Below are positions 25,468 to 34,572 of a stretch of 64,000 nt of DNA, piece after piece. The first letter of the stretch is position 1. The number at the start of each line of letters is the position of its first letter. The DNA lies in contig NZ_RZRU01000010.1 of the NCBI RefSeq assembly GCF_003997495.1, positions 169,650 to 233,649 of the forward strand. Reading direction: 5' to 3'. The position numbers and the translations under genes are program-made. This stretch comes from Mesorhizobium sp. M7A.F.Ca.US.008.03.1.1 (lineage in GTDB: Bacteria > Pseudomonadota > Alphaproteobacteria > Rhizobiales > Rhizobiaceae). A model generated the notes under the pieces. That model did no database searches, was not told where the DNA came from, and saw only the letters and a program-made list of their open reading frames with translations.

Positions 25468-26589
25468 ATGGTAATGAAGGCACCGGTTGCCGACGCTAGG
25501 AATGGGTCGGTAGTAGATCGGCTGGTCGGCATCGACCTCGCTCGGGGCCTGGCTGTCTTCGGGATGTATGCCGCCCATCTCGGTCCCGACCCCGGCGAAG
25601 GAGGACTAGTCGGGTTTCTGATGGAACTAACCCATGGGCGGCCGTCGGCCCTGTTTGCCGTATTGGCCGGTTTTTCAATCCTCCTGATTACAGGTCGCAA
25701 GGCGCCGAAGTCGGGGATAGCCGGTAGACAGGCCATCGCCAGAGTCGCAATTCGTGCCCTTGTTTTGCTCGCGCTTGGCTCAATCCTGGGCTGCCTCGGT
25801 ACCCAGGTCGAAGTCATCCTAGAATACTACGGAATTTGCTTCTTGTTGGTATTGCCGCTCCATCGGCTCAGCGCATATCAGCTGGGCTTGATCGCTGCCG
25901 CTACGGCATTAGTTCTCCCGCAAGTCCGTTCCTCCCTTCTGTCGGTTGCCCCCAACCTCCTCGACCCGGTCTTCAACCTCATGGTCAACGGCTACTATCC
26001 CGCGGTGACCTGGGTTCCTTTCCTCATCGCTGGCATGGCCATCGCGCGCCTTAATCTTAATACGCTAGCAGCGCATTGGCGCCTTGGTCTGGCGGGGGTC
26101 GCGCTGGCCGTGTTGGGCCATGGGGGATCCTTGCTCGCGCTGAGTTCCCGCGCTTTGACTGAAACCTCCTTGTGGTGGTCTGACGTTGACGGCGCTTTTG
26201 AGCCTTCCAAGTCGTCATTTATAGTCAAGTCGTCATGGATAGCCGCACCTCATAGCGAAACGACGCTTTCGATCGTGGGCAGCACCGGTTGCGCAATGAT
26301 CATCTTGGCGGCTTGCATGCTCGCTGTGGATGCGCTCCCGCGTCTGCGAAAGCTGGTCTGGCCAATAATCGCAGTCGGCTCGATGTCTTTGACGGCCTAT
26401 GTGCTGCACATTGCGGGAATAGCCTATCTTATGAAGATAAACATTTTCAAAGACGAGAGCCTGTCCACGCTCTTTGGCTTCGTTGTGGTTATCAGCACTT
26501 TTGCGGTGCTTTGGCTGCGCATCTTCCAGCGAGGACCGATGGAAGTGCTGATGGGTAGGGTCGCAGATCTCGCGCGTCACATCCGCTGA
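25468..26589 (+). CDS. Multi-spanning membrane protein, DUF418/HGSNAT-like acyltransferase family
   Basis: A 373-residue integral membrane protein with about nine to ten hydrophobic segments. It starts DRLVGIDLARGLAVFGMYAA, the opening motif of the DUF1624/DUF418 group of membrane acyltransferases, and has the late motif SMSLTAYVLHIAGIAYLM typical of DUF418. Such proteins are thought to move acyl groups across the membrane onto surface sugars; the substrate here is unknown. ATG 25468 is used, with ATG 25474 as an alternative. It is a single gene flanked by decayed DNA, with no visible special promoter. Confidence 0.75.
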   Translation: MVMKAPVADARNGSVVDRLVGIDLARGLAVFGMYAAHLGPDPGEGGLVGFLMELTHGRPSALFAVLAGFSILLITGRKAPKSGIAGRQAIARVAIRALVLLALGSILGCLGTQVEVILEYYGICFLLVLPLHRLSAYQLGLIAAATALVLPQVRSSLLSVAPNLLDPVFNLMVNGYYPAVTWVPFLIAGMAIARLNLNTLAAHWRLGLAGVALAVLGHGGSLLALSSRALTETSLWWSDVDGAFEPSKSSFIVKSSWIAAPHSETTLSIVGSTGCAMIILAACMLAVDALPRLRKLVWPIIAVGSMSLTAYVLHIAGIAYLMKINIFKDESLSTLFGFVVVISTFAVLWLRIFQRGPMEVLMGRVADLARHIR

Positions 26590-26769
26590 GCACCGCCGCG
26601 CCCCGGCCTCCCGATCACATTACGGACAAGGTGGGGCTTTGTCCAAAGCTTGTTCGCGGCAGGGGAGGGTACTTCCTCCCAGCCTGCCGCCTTGTTGATG
26701 GAAGCTAAAACGGTCGCGCAGGCGCTAGAGTTGCATCGGCATAATCAGCTTAAACTCGCGAAGTTAAAC

Positions 26770-27400
26770 CCGCGGTTGGTCTATCTCGGCCCGCCTCACC
26801 TGAAAGGCTAAGGTATCCGTTTCGGTCAAGGGTTTTAGGGGCCATTTTCGCTGCGCCTTGAGGAGAGCGTTTGCTAGGATGAGGAGCTTTCGCAACAAGA
26901 TGATGACCTTTGCGGGTTTGCCTGCCGCCTTTAGCGCCTGGTATTTTGCCTTGAGGTCGGGGTTGAAGCGCAGGGCGAAGGGCCGGGCATGTAGAGGGCC
27001 TGGCGAACATTGGCCCGGCCGCCCCGGATGAAGGCGCGGCCGCTCCATTTTGCCGAGGCCGGCGAGGCTTGCGGCCTTTGGTTCCGAGTTCCGGCATGTC
27101 GATGGTGAGTGTGCAGGCGGTGGCATCCGATGCGCCATATGCTGGTCAGGATTTCGCGGCGCTGGACAGCGTCGGGATCGGCTTTCATGAGGGTAAGCAT
27201 CGTCTGATCGATATCGCTGAGTTCACGTGGATCTGCTTCCAGCCACTCGTTGTTGTGGCGCCTGAGCAAGGCAAGCGGTCAAGGTCTGGCTCTGGTGCTG
27301 GCTGCGGTGCGATCCCCGCACGGGCCAGGTGCCGATCGTGTCGACGATCCACCTCGCCGCGACCAGAGAGCTGCTACTCTCTTCCGCTGTTCATTCTGGC
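26770..27400 (-). mobile_element. IS110-family transposase remnant
   Basis: Pieces of the C-terminal half of an IS110/IS116/IS902 transposase are readable in two frames: LRRHNNEWLEADPRELSDID, ILTSIWRIG, GKMERPRLHPG, FIRGGRANVRQALYMPG and RFNPDLKAKYQALKAAGKPA, ending in LILANALLKAQRKW. The DEDD catalytic N-terminal domain is missing or scrambled. Confidence 0.75.
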
Positions 27401-27439
27401 CTCTTCGCAATGAATGTCATAAAATCACCTGTCGCAATT

Positions 27440-27720
27440 AATGGTTTTTGATTTGGCTCCTACAGCTGGCAGATATCGCCGAGAGTTCCGCAGAGAGCGT
27501 CGAAAGTTTTGGCCGCCTTCTTCCGCAGCCGCGCCTTGAGTTTTGAGCAGACCTGTCTTGATCGGGTTGAGATCGGGCGAGCATGGCGGCAGGATCAGGA
27601 GCCAGTGCCCCTTTGGCCAACCAGTGGGCGGCGCGTACCTTGCCGACAATCTGGGGTTCCGAACCCGACAGTTGGTTTTCAACCCGACAGTGGCCCGCCT
27701 CAGAGCAGGCTACCGCCCTT
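27440..27720 (-). mobile_element. IS630-family transposase C-terminal remnant
   Basis: LLILPPCSPDLNPIKTGLLK carries the SPDLNPI(E) signature of IS630 transposases (the family's last acidic catalytic residue follows this motif; here it is Lys). A frameshifted tail similar to IGDICQLYTPAEC follows. The upstream part of the gene is absent. Confidence 0.7.
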
Positions 27721-28132
27721 CGGAGCAGGCAGAAGCTAATCGAGGTTCGCGGGTTCCGGTTTGAATGTGCAGGTCGCTGCGCGCCTGATCTTTCGGTCTG
27801 GCGGCACATGACAAAAACTCTCATTTTGGCCGACGATACCCGGTCAGGAGCGGGTATCGCAGTCGAGAAGCGACCCGAGCACGTCCACAAGATGTGCCGA
27901 GTTTGCAAGGTGTGTCATTGTTTCTGTCAACGTTCGAGCGACAGCGCACGACGAAACGTCTGGCATACGCCTCGTCTGGCACGCGCCTCGCATATGTTGC
28001 AGTTGCTGCTGGAGATCAGGCGATCGAGTGGGCCTTGCAATTTTCCGATTTTGATGCGCCTAAAGTCTCGTGTACAAATCAGGCTGGCGTGAATGGCCTG
28101 CCTAAGTTGCGACTTATTACAAAGGAATGGAT

Positions 28133-28345
28133 ATGGCGACTGGAACGGTGAAGTGGTTCAACAGCACGAAGGGTTTTGGTTTTATTCAGCCTGACAACGG
28201 CGGTCAGGATGTCTTTGTCCACATTTCCGCTGTTGAACGAGCGGGCCTGTCGACCCTTAATGAGGGCCAGAAGATCAACTACGAGGTGGAACAGGATCGC
28301 CGCACGGGAAAGTCCTCTGCAGGCAGCCTCAGCAAGGCTGGCTAA
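28133..28345 (+). CDS. Cold-shock-domain protein (CspA family)
   Basis: A 70-residue single-stranded nucleic-acid-binding protein. RNP1 (KGFGFIQPD) and RNP2 (VFVHISAV) are both present after [11 protein letters not shown]. Such proteins melt RNA structure, and many rhizobial copies are not cold-induced. I chose ATG 28133 because AAAGGA (28121-28126) is six bases upstream; the in-frame ATG at 28127 touches the ribosome binding site. A terminator-like hairpin lies 150 bases downstream. Usual length and composition. Confidence 0.92.
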   Translation: MATGTVKWFNSTKGFGFIQPDNGGQDVFVHISAVERAGLSTLNEGQKINYEVEQDRRTGKSSAGSLSKAG

Positions 28346-28490
28346 CGGTCCGGGAAAGCCTTGGCAAGGTTCGTCATCGCCGGAACGCATTGACGGCTCG
28401 AAACCCGGGCCGGAGCATGCAAGTTAATGCCGCGGCAGGGATTGCTGGAGCCATCATGAATTACTCTGGAAATGAGGCTCTTGGACGGGA

Positions 28491-28515
28491 AAGGCGGGGC
28501 TCATCCCCGCCCTTT
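28491..28515. terminator. Bidirectional terminator-like hairpin
   Basis: A GGCGGGG / CCCCGCC stem with a five-base loop, flanked by AAA and CTTT, between the convergent cold-shock and mucR-like genes. The T tract is short. Confidence 0.5.
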
Positions 28516-28573
28516 GATTCCGCGCAGATTGGGCCAACGGCTGCTGCGCGTCCGAACGACTGTTGATACGGAT

Positions 28574-29044
28574 TTAGGCTGCGACCTTCTTGCGGGTCCG
28601 TTTCGCCGGCGCCGTGGCTGGGGCTTCCGGCTCTTTCGGTTTGCGGCCGAGTCCCATGGTCTTGGCCAAGGCGGAGCGCGCAGCGGCGTAATTCGGCGCC
28701 ACCATGGGATAATCCGACGGCAGACCCCATTTGGCGCGATATTCGTCTGGGGTCAGACCATAGTGCGTCGCCAGATGGCGCTTTAGCGATTTGAATTTCT
28801 TGCCGTCTTCAAGGCTAATGATGTAGTCCGGTTCGATCGACTTTTTGATCGGGACAGCAGGTTTTTTTACAGGCACAGGCTCTTCTGCCGGTATGAGTCC
28901 AGCCGTGCCGTTTAGAGCCCCGTGCACTTGGGCGATCAGGGCAGGAAGCTCCCCCGCCGGGACGGGGTTGTTGGAGACGTAGGCTGATACAACATCGGCA
29001 GTGAGCTCGATGAGGATGTCGGTCTTGTGGGGTTCTTCTGTCAT
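28574..29044 (-). CDS. Ros/MucR-family transcriptional regulator lacking the zinc cysteines
   Basis: A 156-residue protein. The N-terminal part (residues 5-45, DILIELTADVVSAYVSNNPV) is the MucR oligomerisation region. The C-terminal domain has KKFKSLKRHLATHYGLTPDE and YRAKWGLPSDYPMVAPNYA. The position of the first zinc-binding cysteine (VCLEDG in MucR) is Ser here (ISLEDG) and no other Cys is present, as reported for the zinc-free Ml proteins of M. loti. The tail is Lys/Ala/Pro-rich. MucR-type proteins control exopolysaccharide, motility and symbiosis genes by binding A/T-rich DNA. It is monocistronic. Confidence 0.9.
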   Translation of the reverse strand: MTEEPHKTDILIELTADVVSAYVSNNPVPAGELPALIAQVHGALNGTAGLIPAEEPVPVKKPAVPIKKSIEPDYIISLEDGKKFKSLKRHLATHYGLTPDEYRAKWGLPSDYPMVAPNYAAARSALAKTMGLGRKPKEPEAPATAPAKRTRKKVAA

Positions 29045-29938
29045 AAACTTCTCCGGGCAGCTTGAAACACAGTTGGGCGAAGTGTCGCTTCATAGTGGCG
29101 GTTGCCGCTGAAAGCAAATGGATCGACGGGTGCGCTGCTCCTCCACCATTGAAGTCTCGGCGACGCATCCCGTCATCGTCCATCGCTAAAGGCAGCGTAT
29201 TGAATTATGGGAGCGGTCGCGCCCGCCCCACCATAGCGATACAGCAAGACAATCAAAAAAGCCGGTCTTTGCTTGGCCCCAAATCTTTTCTCCTTTCGTG
29301 AACGCTGAGCTGCCAAGCTGCTACAGTTCACCTCGCGGGGCAACCGTGCACAACACAGGAGTTGCCCGAGCGATACATTCTTCACTTGCCGCTTATCAGC
29401 GCTGGTGATTGCACTTTGCAGCCTGCCTCCGGACCCGCAGCGCTCACGCTGTTGGTTTTGCGCCTGCAGGCGTCGGAAGTCGGATCGCCGCAGCTAATTT
29501 CCTCAGGCGGACGAATTCAACAAATCGATTGTTTGGATCGAAGGCATCCACACCATCGATGCCTCTAGAATATGATCCAGCTACAATCACCGTGCTGTAA
29601 TGGCAGGGACGGCCAGCACAAGCGCGACACGATCCGGCGGGTCCATCGCTGCGTTACGTATTCATGGCTACTGCATCGGGCGCTCGGTCGACCGCCTTAA
29701 GCCAGGTCGCCGCATTGCGAGACGGTGACCGGCGAGGGAGAGGGCGCTCTGGCAACGAAGCGAGGCGGGTGGCCTTGCGGGTGGCCGCGTGATGTCATCC
29801 GGCTCTCCTGCCGATCTCTGCCGGCCAGATCTGGAGCAACTGTTTTGCATAGATATGGCTCTCTTCAGGGGGCCATCTATGATGGGAGCCGAGCGCGTGT
29901 TCGAGCCGGGGAACAGGCTGCGCATGCACTGTGCCCAC
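29045..29938. other. Long intergenic stretch, nothing recognised
   Basis: About 0.9 kb between the mucR-like gene and the end of the type III operon. No gene, transposon fragment, tts box or hairpin is recognised. Confidence 0.4.
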
Positions 29939-30481
29939 CTATTGCGATCGTGCTAACCTTGGTTGTTCGGACTTGCCGTTAAAGGCAAGCGACAGATTGA
30001 AGTTATGCTGCACCATCTGATTGCCTGGCTCGTTTTCGAGAGCTCGCCGATACAGGGCCTGTGCCGCGTCATGCCGCCCCTCAATGTCCAAAATCACGCC
30101 CTTCGCATTCAATGCACGTACGTTTCCTGGGGCTGCAACCAAGACGCTGTCGAGCACCTCAACCGCTTCGTGCGGGCGCTTCTGGCCCACCAAGGCATTT
30201 GTAAGTCGTATCGCCGCATCAACATTGTCCGGGTGCTGCTTCACCTCATCCCGCAAAGCCCGCTCTTGAACATCCTGACCAACTTCGCGCAAAATGCGTT
30301 CGCGCATAGCCGGATCGATTTGATCGGCGCTGAGCAACTCGGGGGAAGATGTCTCCTGCACGGAAAGAGCCGGCTTTTGCCAGCTGGCGCAACCGCCCAA
30401 AGGCAGAATGGCGAGTACGGCAAAAAGAAGTGAGTTCCGGCGCAGAAACATAGGCGATGGAGAAACTGTATTACTATTCAT
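29939..30481 (-). CDS. TPR lipoprotein of the type III locus (Y4yS-like)
   Basis: A 180-residue lipoprotein. The signal is FLRRNSLLFAVLAILPLGGC with a lipobox ending in Cys31, followed by tetratricopeptide repeats (VDAAIRLTNALVGQKRPHEA, VRALNAKGVILDIEGRHDAA). It is the last gene of the nopC-nopA-y4yQ-rhcV operon, as y4yS is in Rhizobium sp. NGR234. It may act as a pilotin-like or assembly factor in the periplasm; the exact role is not established. Confidence 0.75.
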   Translation of the reverse strand: MNSNTVSPSPMFLRRNSLLFAVLAILPLGGCASWQKPALSVQETSSPELLSADQIDPAMRERILREVGQDVQERALRDEVKQHPDNVDAAIRLTNALVGQKRPHEAVEVLDSVLVAAPGNVRALNAKGVILDIEGRHDAAQALYRRALENEPGNQMVQHNFNLSLAFNGKSEQPRLARSQ

Positions 30482-30534
30482 GTTATCTCTCAGTTATCGG
30501 GGAGGCGCGTGGCGTTCAGTTAGGAAAGGTGGGA

Positions 30535-32598
30535 CTACTCTAACAATCCGCTGTTCGATCCGTGCGGGAGTGTGACGGATCCTGCGGGGCGAATTGTAAA
30601 GTCGGAGGCGAGGTCTTGATAAGACAGCACGGCGAGATCAACCCCGTTTCGCGTCAGAAAGCCGCGGACGAAACGTCGGACATCCATCGACGTCAACAGA
30701 ATAGGGCGGGTTTGACCCGGTTCTGCGTTCGAAAGGACCTGACGTATCTGTGATAGCATCGCTTCGCTTTGCCGATCCTCCAGTGCGAGATAGGGGCCTG
30801 CATCCGAATCTCGAACCGCGCCACGCATCACATCCTCGCTCTCGCGCTCGACGACCAGGGCGGACACGATGCCCTCCGTGTTGGCATGGCGGTGGCAGAT
30901 CTGTCGCTTCAAACCAGAACGGACATATTCCGTCAGCAGGGCAACGTTCTGCTCACGCTCGCTCCATTCGGCCAATGCCTCCAACACGAGACGGGTGTGG
31001 CGGATTGGGATACCTTCCTCCAGGAGGCGGCGCAGAACATCGGCAATCCGAGGAATCGGCGTCGTGCGTAGCACCTCTTTCACAAGCTCAGAATATTCCT
31101 GCTCCATTCGGCCCAGGAAATGTCGGGTCTCTTGGATGCCCACCAATCGCGGTGCGTAGCGGGTCAACGCTGCATGGACGCGCAAGGCGAGGAGTTCGCC
31201 GGGAGCCCTATGCTCCGTGCCGGCGCCCGTAAGGGCCTTTGCAGGGGTATGTTCAACCGGGAGTCTGTCCGTTTTCGGCTCACGTCTAAGGGGGACACCG
31301 CTCGAGTCGACGTGCGCTACATCGGCTCGGAGCGCCATCTGGTTTGGATCTAAGGCGTCCTGTTCGACTGGCACGCCCTCGACATCAATTCGGAATTGCG
31401 ATTCAGGCAGCTGCTCGTCAACCAAGACAGGGATGCGAGGAACGATAATGCCCAGATCGGCTGTGACCAGGAGCGAAACGCGCCCAATATGTTTTTGCAA
31501 TTCGGCTTGATCGACCGCCTGCATAAGATCTGGCGCTAGAAAAAATGCGATCGGGAATTCCTTCGCAGGCGCGGCTTGCTTAGGCTCCGCTGCAGTTCCA
31601 CCTTTCGCATCGGCAGTGCCGGCGCCCAGCACATCAGCCTTGACAATGCTTACCGCAGCGAACACTGCGGCCAGCATCAGAAAGACGGGGAGGGGAAACC
31701 CAGGAACGAACCCCATTACAACCAGGACGCCGGCCGCCAGTCGCAAGGCTCGAGTGCTGGCCGTGAGCTGACTGACCATTTCTGTACCGAGGTTGATCCT
31801 CGCCGTCCCAGTCACACGGGTGACGATGGTCGCCGCAGTAATGGAGAGCAGAAGGGCCGGAATCTGCGATATCAATGCATCGCCTATCGTCAGCAGAGTG
31901 TAGTGATGCAGTACCTCGCCGAAGGACATGCCCTTGGAGAGCAGGCCGATCGAAATTCCACCCAGCATGTTGATGCAGATAACCACCAGCCCGGCGATGG
32001 AATCGCCCTTCACAAATTTCATCGCGCCGTCCATCGCGCCATAGAGTTGGCTTTCCTTCTCCAATTCGGCGCGCCGCCGGCGGGATTCGTTGGCATCGAT
32101 GTGGCCGTTGCGTAGCTCTGCGTCGACCGCCATTTGCTTGCCCGGCAGAGCATCCAGCGTGAAACGCGCCGCCACTTCTGCCACCCGTTCGGCACCCTTC
32201 GCGAGGACCATGAATTGCACCATGGTGACGACCAGAAATATGACGAAACCCACCACGATATTGCCTGAAATGACGAAATCGCCAAAAGTATGAATAATGC
32301 TGCCGGCCTCCCCCTCGGCCAGGATCAGTCGCGTCGTTGCGACCGTGAGCGCGAGACGGAATACAGTGGAAATCAAAATAACGCCGGGCAAAGAGGAAAA
32401 ATCAAGTGGAGTACTGACATACAGGGCAACCATCATCAGCAGTATGGCCAACCCCATATTGAATCCTATCAGGGCGTCGACCACCACGACCGGGATAGGC
32501 ATGACCATCATCGCGACAGCCAGAAGCAGCATCAACGCAACCATTAAATCCGGGCTGGCCGGCGCACGCTTGATGAAGTCACGCAGGACGTTGGCCAT
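30535..32598 (-). CDS. rhcV: RhcV, export-gate protein (SctV family)
   Basis: A 687-residue inner-membrane export-gate component of the type III apparatus. The N-terminal half has about eight membrane segments with the FHIPEP-family motifs GFNMGLAILLMMVALYVSTP, PGVILISTVFRLALTVATTR and the loop DALPGKQMAVDAELRNGHID. The C-terminal half is the cytosolic nonameric ring. Length is normal. It follows y4yQ with a 232-base gap and precedes y4yS. Expression is expected from the TtsI-dependent promoter upstream of nopC. Confidence 0.96.
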   Translation of the reverse strand: MANVLRDFIKRAPASPDLMVALMLLLAVAMMVMPIPVVVVDALIGFNMGLAILLMMVALYVSTPLDFSSLPGVILISTVFRLALTVATTRLILAEGEAGSIIHTFGDFVISGNIVVGFVIFLVVTMVQFMVLAKGAERVAEVAARFTLDALPGKQMAVDAELRNGHIDANESRRRRAELEKESQLYGAMDGAMKFVKGDSIAGLVVICINMLGGISIGLLSKGMSFGEVLHHYTLLTIGDALISQIPALLLSITAATIVTRVTGTARINLGTEMVSQLTASTRALRLAAGVLVVMGFVPGFPLPVFLMLAAVFAAVSIVKADVLGAGTADAKGGTAAEPKQAAPAKEFPIAFFLAPDLMQAVDQAELQKHIGRVSLLVTADLGIIVPRIPVLVDEQLPESQFRIDVEGVPVEQDALDPNQMALRADVAHVDSSGVPLRREPKTDRLPVEHTPAKALTGAGTEHRAPGELLALRVHAALTRYAPRLVGIQETRHFLGRMEQEYSELVKEVLRTTPIPRIADVLRRLLEEGIPIRHTRLVLEALAEWSEREQNVALLTEYVRSGLKRQICHRHANTEGIVSALVVERESEDVMRGAVRDSDAGPYLALEDRQSEAMLSQIRQVLSNAEPGQTRPILLTSMDVRRFVRGFLTRNGVDLAVLSYQDLASDFTIRPAGSVTLPHGSNSGLLE

Positions 32599-32625
32599 CG
32601 AGACACCTTTGCAATCGGTTGAGAC

Positions 32626-32859
32626 TTACTCTGCTGTTACGCCATGAAACGTGGCTTTCGAACTCCGAAGGCGCCTCAGCCTTGGCCAGCGCGTGACCCT
32701 GCATGAGAGCCACAAGCAGGCGCGAAATGGCTGGGCAGCAAATGTTTCCAACGCAGCCAGCTTGTCAGCACCGAGCGCGACAGGATGTTTGGCTGGCCAT
32801 AGAGTGCTGCTTGATGGGGCCTGCGAGCTTTCAATATTGGAGAGCAGCAATGCGGCCAT
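32626..32859 (-). CDS. Possible small ORF between sctD and rhcV
   Basis: A 77-codon frame overlapping the sctD end by 29 bases and stopping 27 bases before the rhcV start codon. The gap between these two genes is unusually long for the operon, which is the only reason to consider it. No family is recognised; the sequence is rich in Ala, Leu and Arg. Confidence 0.2.
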   Translation of the reverse strand: MAALLLSNIESSQAPSSSTLWPAKHPVALGADKLAALETFAAQPFRACLWLSCRVTRWPRLRRLRSSKATFHGVTAE

Positions 32860-33721
32860 TCCTGCTCAGCAGCACACGGCTGTCCTCAATACGTTCGACC
32901 ACCCATCCATCAGCCAAAATGGCGCCGACAAAATACTTCTCGCTGTCGATGACAATATATGGTTGGACCCCATGCCACACAGCTTCGACCGCGATTGCGG
33001 ATGGCGCCTTCTCCTCTTTGATGAGCACTCCGTTCACCAGTGTTAGAGTACCCTTGGTGCGACGATCGAACGATTGCTGAAGCTTCTGCCAACTGATGAC
33101 CGATTCAGACGTGACGGTGCCTTCGGCGGTCACAACACCCTTTGCCGACCCAATCTTGACGTCGAGAAGACCCGCTCGATCGACTTCCTCCTGCAGCTCT
33201 TGGGCCGCTGCCTCCGTAAGTTCATTGTCAGCGCGGTGACTGATCGTTCTGGACGCGACTTCAGCCCGAAGTGAATTGGGGCTCGATCCACTTGCATTGC
33301 CAAGATAGGAGATCGTGCCTGAAAGCGCGCCGATCCCGAGTGAGCTGATTATGACCATGGCGAGCACACCGATCGGTAGGCGCGGTATGCCGGTCGAACC
33401 AGGCGGCTCTGCATCCTGCACGGACAAAGCAATGGACATCTCGCCTACGAGCAGGACGACAGGAAGGGGCACAACAACGGACTGGCCTGCGGCGATATTC
33501 CGGTTGCCCTCGATACTGAGTCCGGGTGCAAGCGCCTCCAGTTCGATCGACTTGCCAAGAAGAGTTACACGAAGGTGATGCGGTGCCAGTCCCTGCTCGA
33601 CAAAGACCAAATCGGCATCGAAGCCGCTGCCGATTAAACACTTTTGAAGATCCGTCTTGCCGGTCAGACCGCAATAGTGCCCCGAACGCACTTCGAAACG
33701 GAGGGAAACGGCGTCATCCAC
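32831..33721 (-). CDS. sctD: Inner-membrane ring protein SctD (Y4yQ)
   Basis: A 296-residue protein with an N-terminal FHA-like cytosolic domain (residues about 5-105, with LAPHHLRVTLLGKSIELEAL), one membrane segment (IGVLAMVIISSLGIGALSG at about 115-135) and a periplasmic part with a BON/ring-building-like motif (DVKIGSAKGVVTAEGTVTSE). It matches the SctD/PrgH-type inner ring and corresponds in position to y4yQ of NGR234. It lies in the operon after nopA, from which it is separated by a perfect palindrome. Confidence 0.8.
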   Translation of the reverse strand: MDDAVSLRFEVRSGHYCGLTGKTDLQKCLIGSGFDADLVFVEQGLAPHHLRVTLLGKSIELEALAPGLSIEGNRNIAAGQSVVVPLPVVLLVGEMSIALSVQDAEPPGSTGIPRLPIGVLAMVIISSLGIGALSGTISYLGNASGSSPNSLRAEVASRTISHRADNELTEAAAQELQEEVDRAGLLDVKIGSAKGVVTAEGTVTSESVISWQKLQQSFDRRTKGTLTLVNGVLIKEEKAPSAIAVEAVWHGVQPYIVIDSEKYFVGAILADGWVVERIEDSRVLLSRNGRIAALQY

Positions 33722-33745
33722 AGAGCATCTCTCAAACAGGATAGA

Positions 33746-33771
33746 AGCCGCATGGCAATTGCCATGCGGCT
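33746..33771. terminator. Perfect 26-base palindrome between nopA and sctD
   Basis: AGCCGCATGGCAA followed by its exact complement. In RNA it would form a very stable hairpin just after the nopA stop and before sctD. There is no T tract, so it more likely protects or processes the mRNA, or partly stops transcription, giving more NopA/NopC than ring protein. A protein-binding site is an alternative. Confidence 0.5.
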
Positions 33772-33838
33772 CATTTCGGGACTACGTCGCGTCAATAAGG
33801 AGACGCGCTAGGGGGCAGTCTAAAACCCGCTTCCGACA

Positions 33839-34081
33839 TTACGAAACGCGTTCGTCGGCGGCCTTCTTGATGGTCTGGAGATTGGTCGTTAGAGTGCGCA
33901 ACTGGACACTCCTTTTCGTCGCCTCCAAGCTAACATTGGTTAGTTCCTGCACTTGCGCCTGAAAAGCAGTAGCATCAGCTCCGCTTGTATTGCCGGGAGT
34001 GCCACTGTTAGTTTTATCGGTATTGCCGGCGCTACTGGTATTGGTATTGCCTGATTTTTTATTATTATCAACTGCAGCCAT
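33839..34081 (-). CDS. nopA: NopA, small secreted type III surface-appendage protein
   Basis: An 80-residue protein. The N-terminus is low in complexity (Asn/Thr/Ser/Gly, NTNTSSAGNTDKTNSG). The C-terminus is a helix with heptad pattern (ATAFQAQVQELTNVSLEATK, TLTTNLQTIKKAADE). This shape, and its place upstream of y4yQ and downstream of nopC, fits NopA, the pilus/needle-like subunit of rhizobial type III systems. ATG 34081 is chosen because AAAAAGGA is six bases upstream; an ATG two codons earlier is too close to it. Confidence 0.7.
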   Translation of the reverse strand: MAAVDNNKKSGNTNTSSAGNTDKTNSGTPGNTSGADATAFQAQVQELTNVSLEATKRSVQLRTLTTNLQTIKKAADERVS

Positions 34082-34152
34082 GATCATTCCTTTTTCTGTT
34101 GGAGTTGTGCCGTCAATAACGGCCTGTATGACCTCACGCCGGATTTCCCGCG

Positions 34153-34482
34153 TCAGGCATCTTCTGTGTCATCCAAAGCTTCATCGGCCTCAGCCATCGC
34201 ATCGTTCGCGAATTGGAACGCGAACGATCGCAGGATACTTTGGAAGGCTTCACTTTGTGCTGCAGACTGTGAGTTGTCTTGAAGTTGATCATTTGAAACG
34301 GTCCGGTTATCCGCCCGATCGTTCCCGCCAGCTGCCTTGCCATCATTCCCACCAGCTGGCTTGCCATCATTGCCATCAGCCGGCTTGCCATCACCAGAAT
34401 GCTCGGATTTCGAATCCCCATGGCCCTTTCGGATCAAGGAAGTCCCGAGGTTGCCAACTCCACTCCCAATTGCTGCTATCAT
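34153..34482 (-). CDS. nopC: NopC, small secreted type III protein
   Basis: A 109-residue protein and the first gene of the operon. It begins MIAAIGSGVGNLGTSLIRKG, has three octapeptide repeats of the GKPAGGND kind, and ends in an amphipathic acidic helix (AFQSILRSFAFQFANDAMAE). Position and size agree with NopC of NGR234. GGAG lies six bases before the chosen ATG; an in-frame ATG five codons upstream is possible. A tts box sits about 70 bases upstream. Confidence 0.6.
   Translation of the reverse strand: MIAAIGSGVGNLGTSLIRKGHGDSKSEHSGDGKPADGNDGKPAGGNDGKAAGGNDRADNRTVSNDQLQDNSQSAAQSEAFQSILRSFAFQFANDAMAEADEALDDTEDA
34327..34398 (-). repeat. Three 24-base tandem repeats inside nopC
   Basis: Three imperfect 24-base units encode GKPADGND, GKPAGGND and GKAAGGND in frame. 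Such a repeat can change copy number without breaking the protein. Confidence 0.8.
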
Positions 34483-34548
34483 CAGGTACTCCGGCATTTG
34501 CCATTGGCGGCGACGTGTTAAAGGTTAGCCTCGATCAAGCTAAGGGCG

Positions 34549-34572
34549 GGAGCTTTCGAGAACCTGACGGCT
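34549..34572 (-). promoter_or_regulatory. tts box upstream of nopC-nopA-sctD-rhcV-y4yS
   Basis: On the minus strand CCGTCAGGTTCTCGAAAGCT matches the rhizobial tts-box core GTCAG-N-TT-N-TCGAAAGCT exactly. TtsI would bind here. Confidence 0.8.

Noticed and set aside
27977..27992. TGGCACGCGCCTCGCA, sigma54-like, 140 bases before the cold-shock gene
   Set aside because: The -12 half is imperfect, it is part of a local direct repeat, and no NifA site lies upstream.
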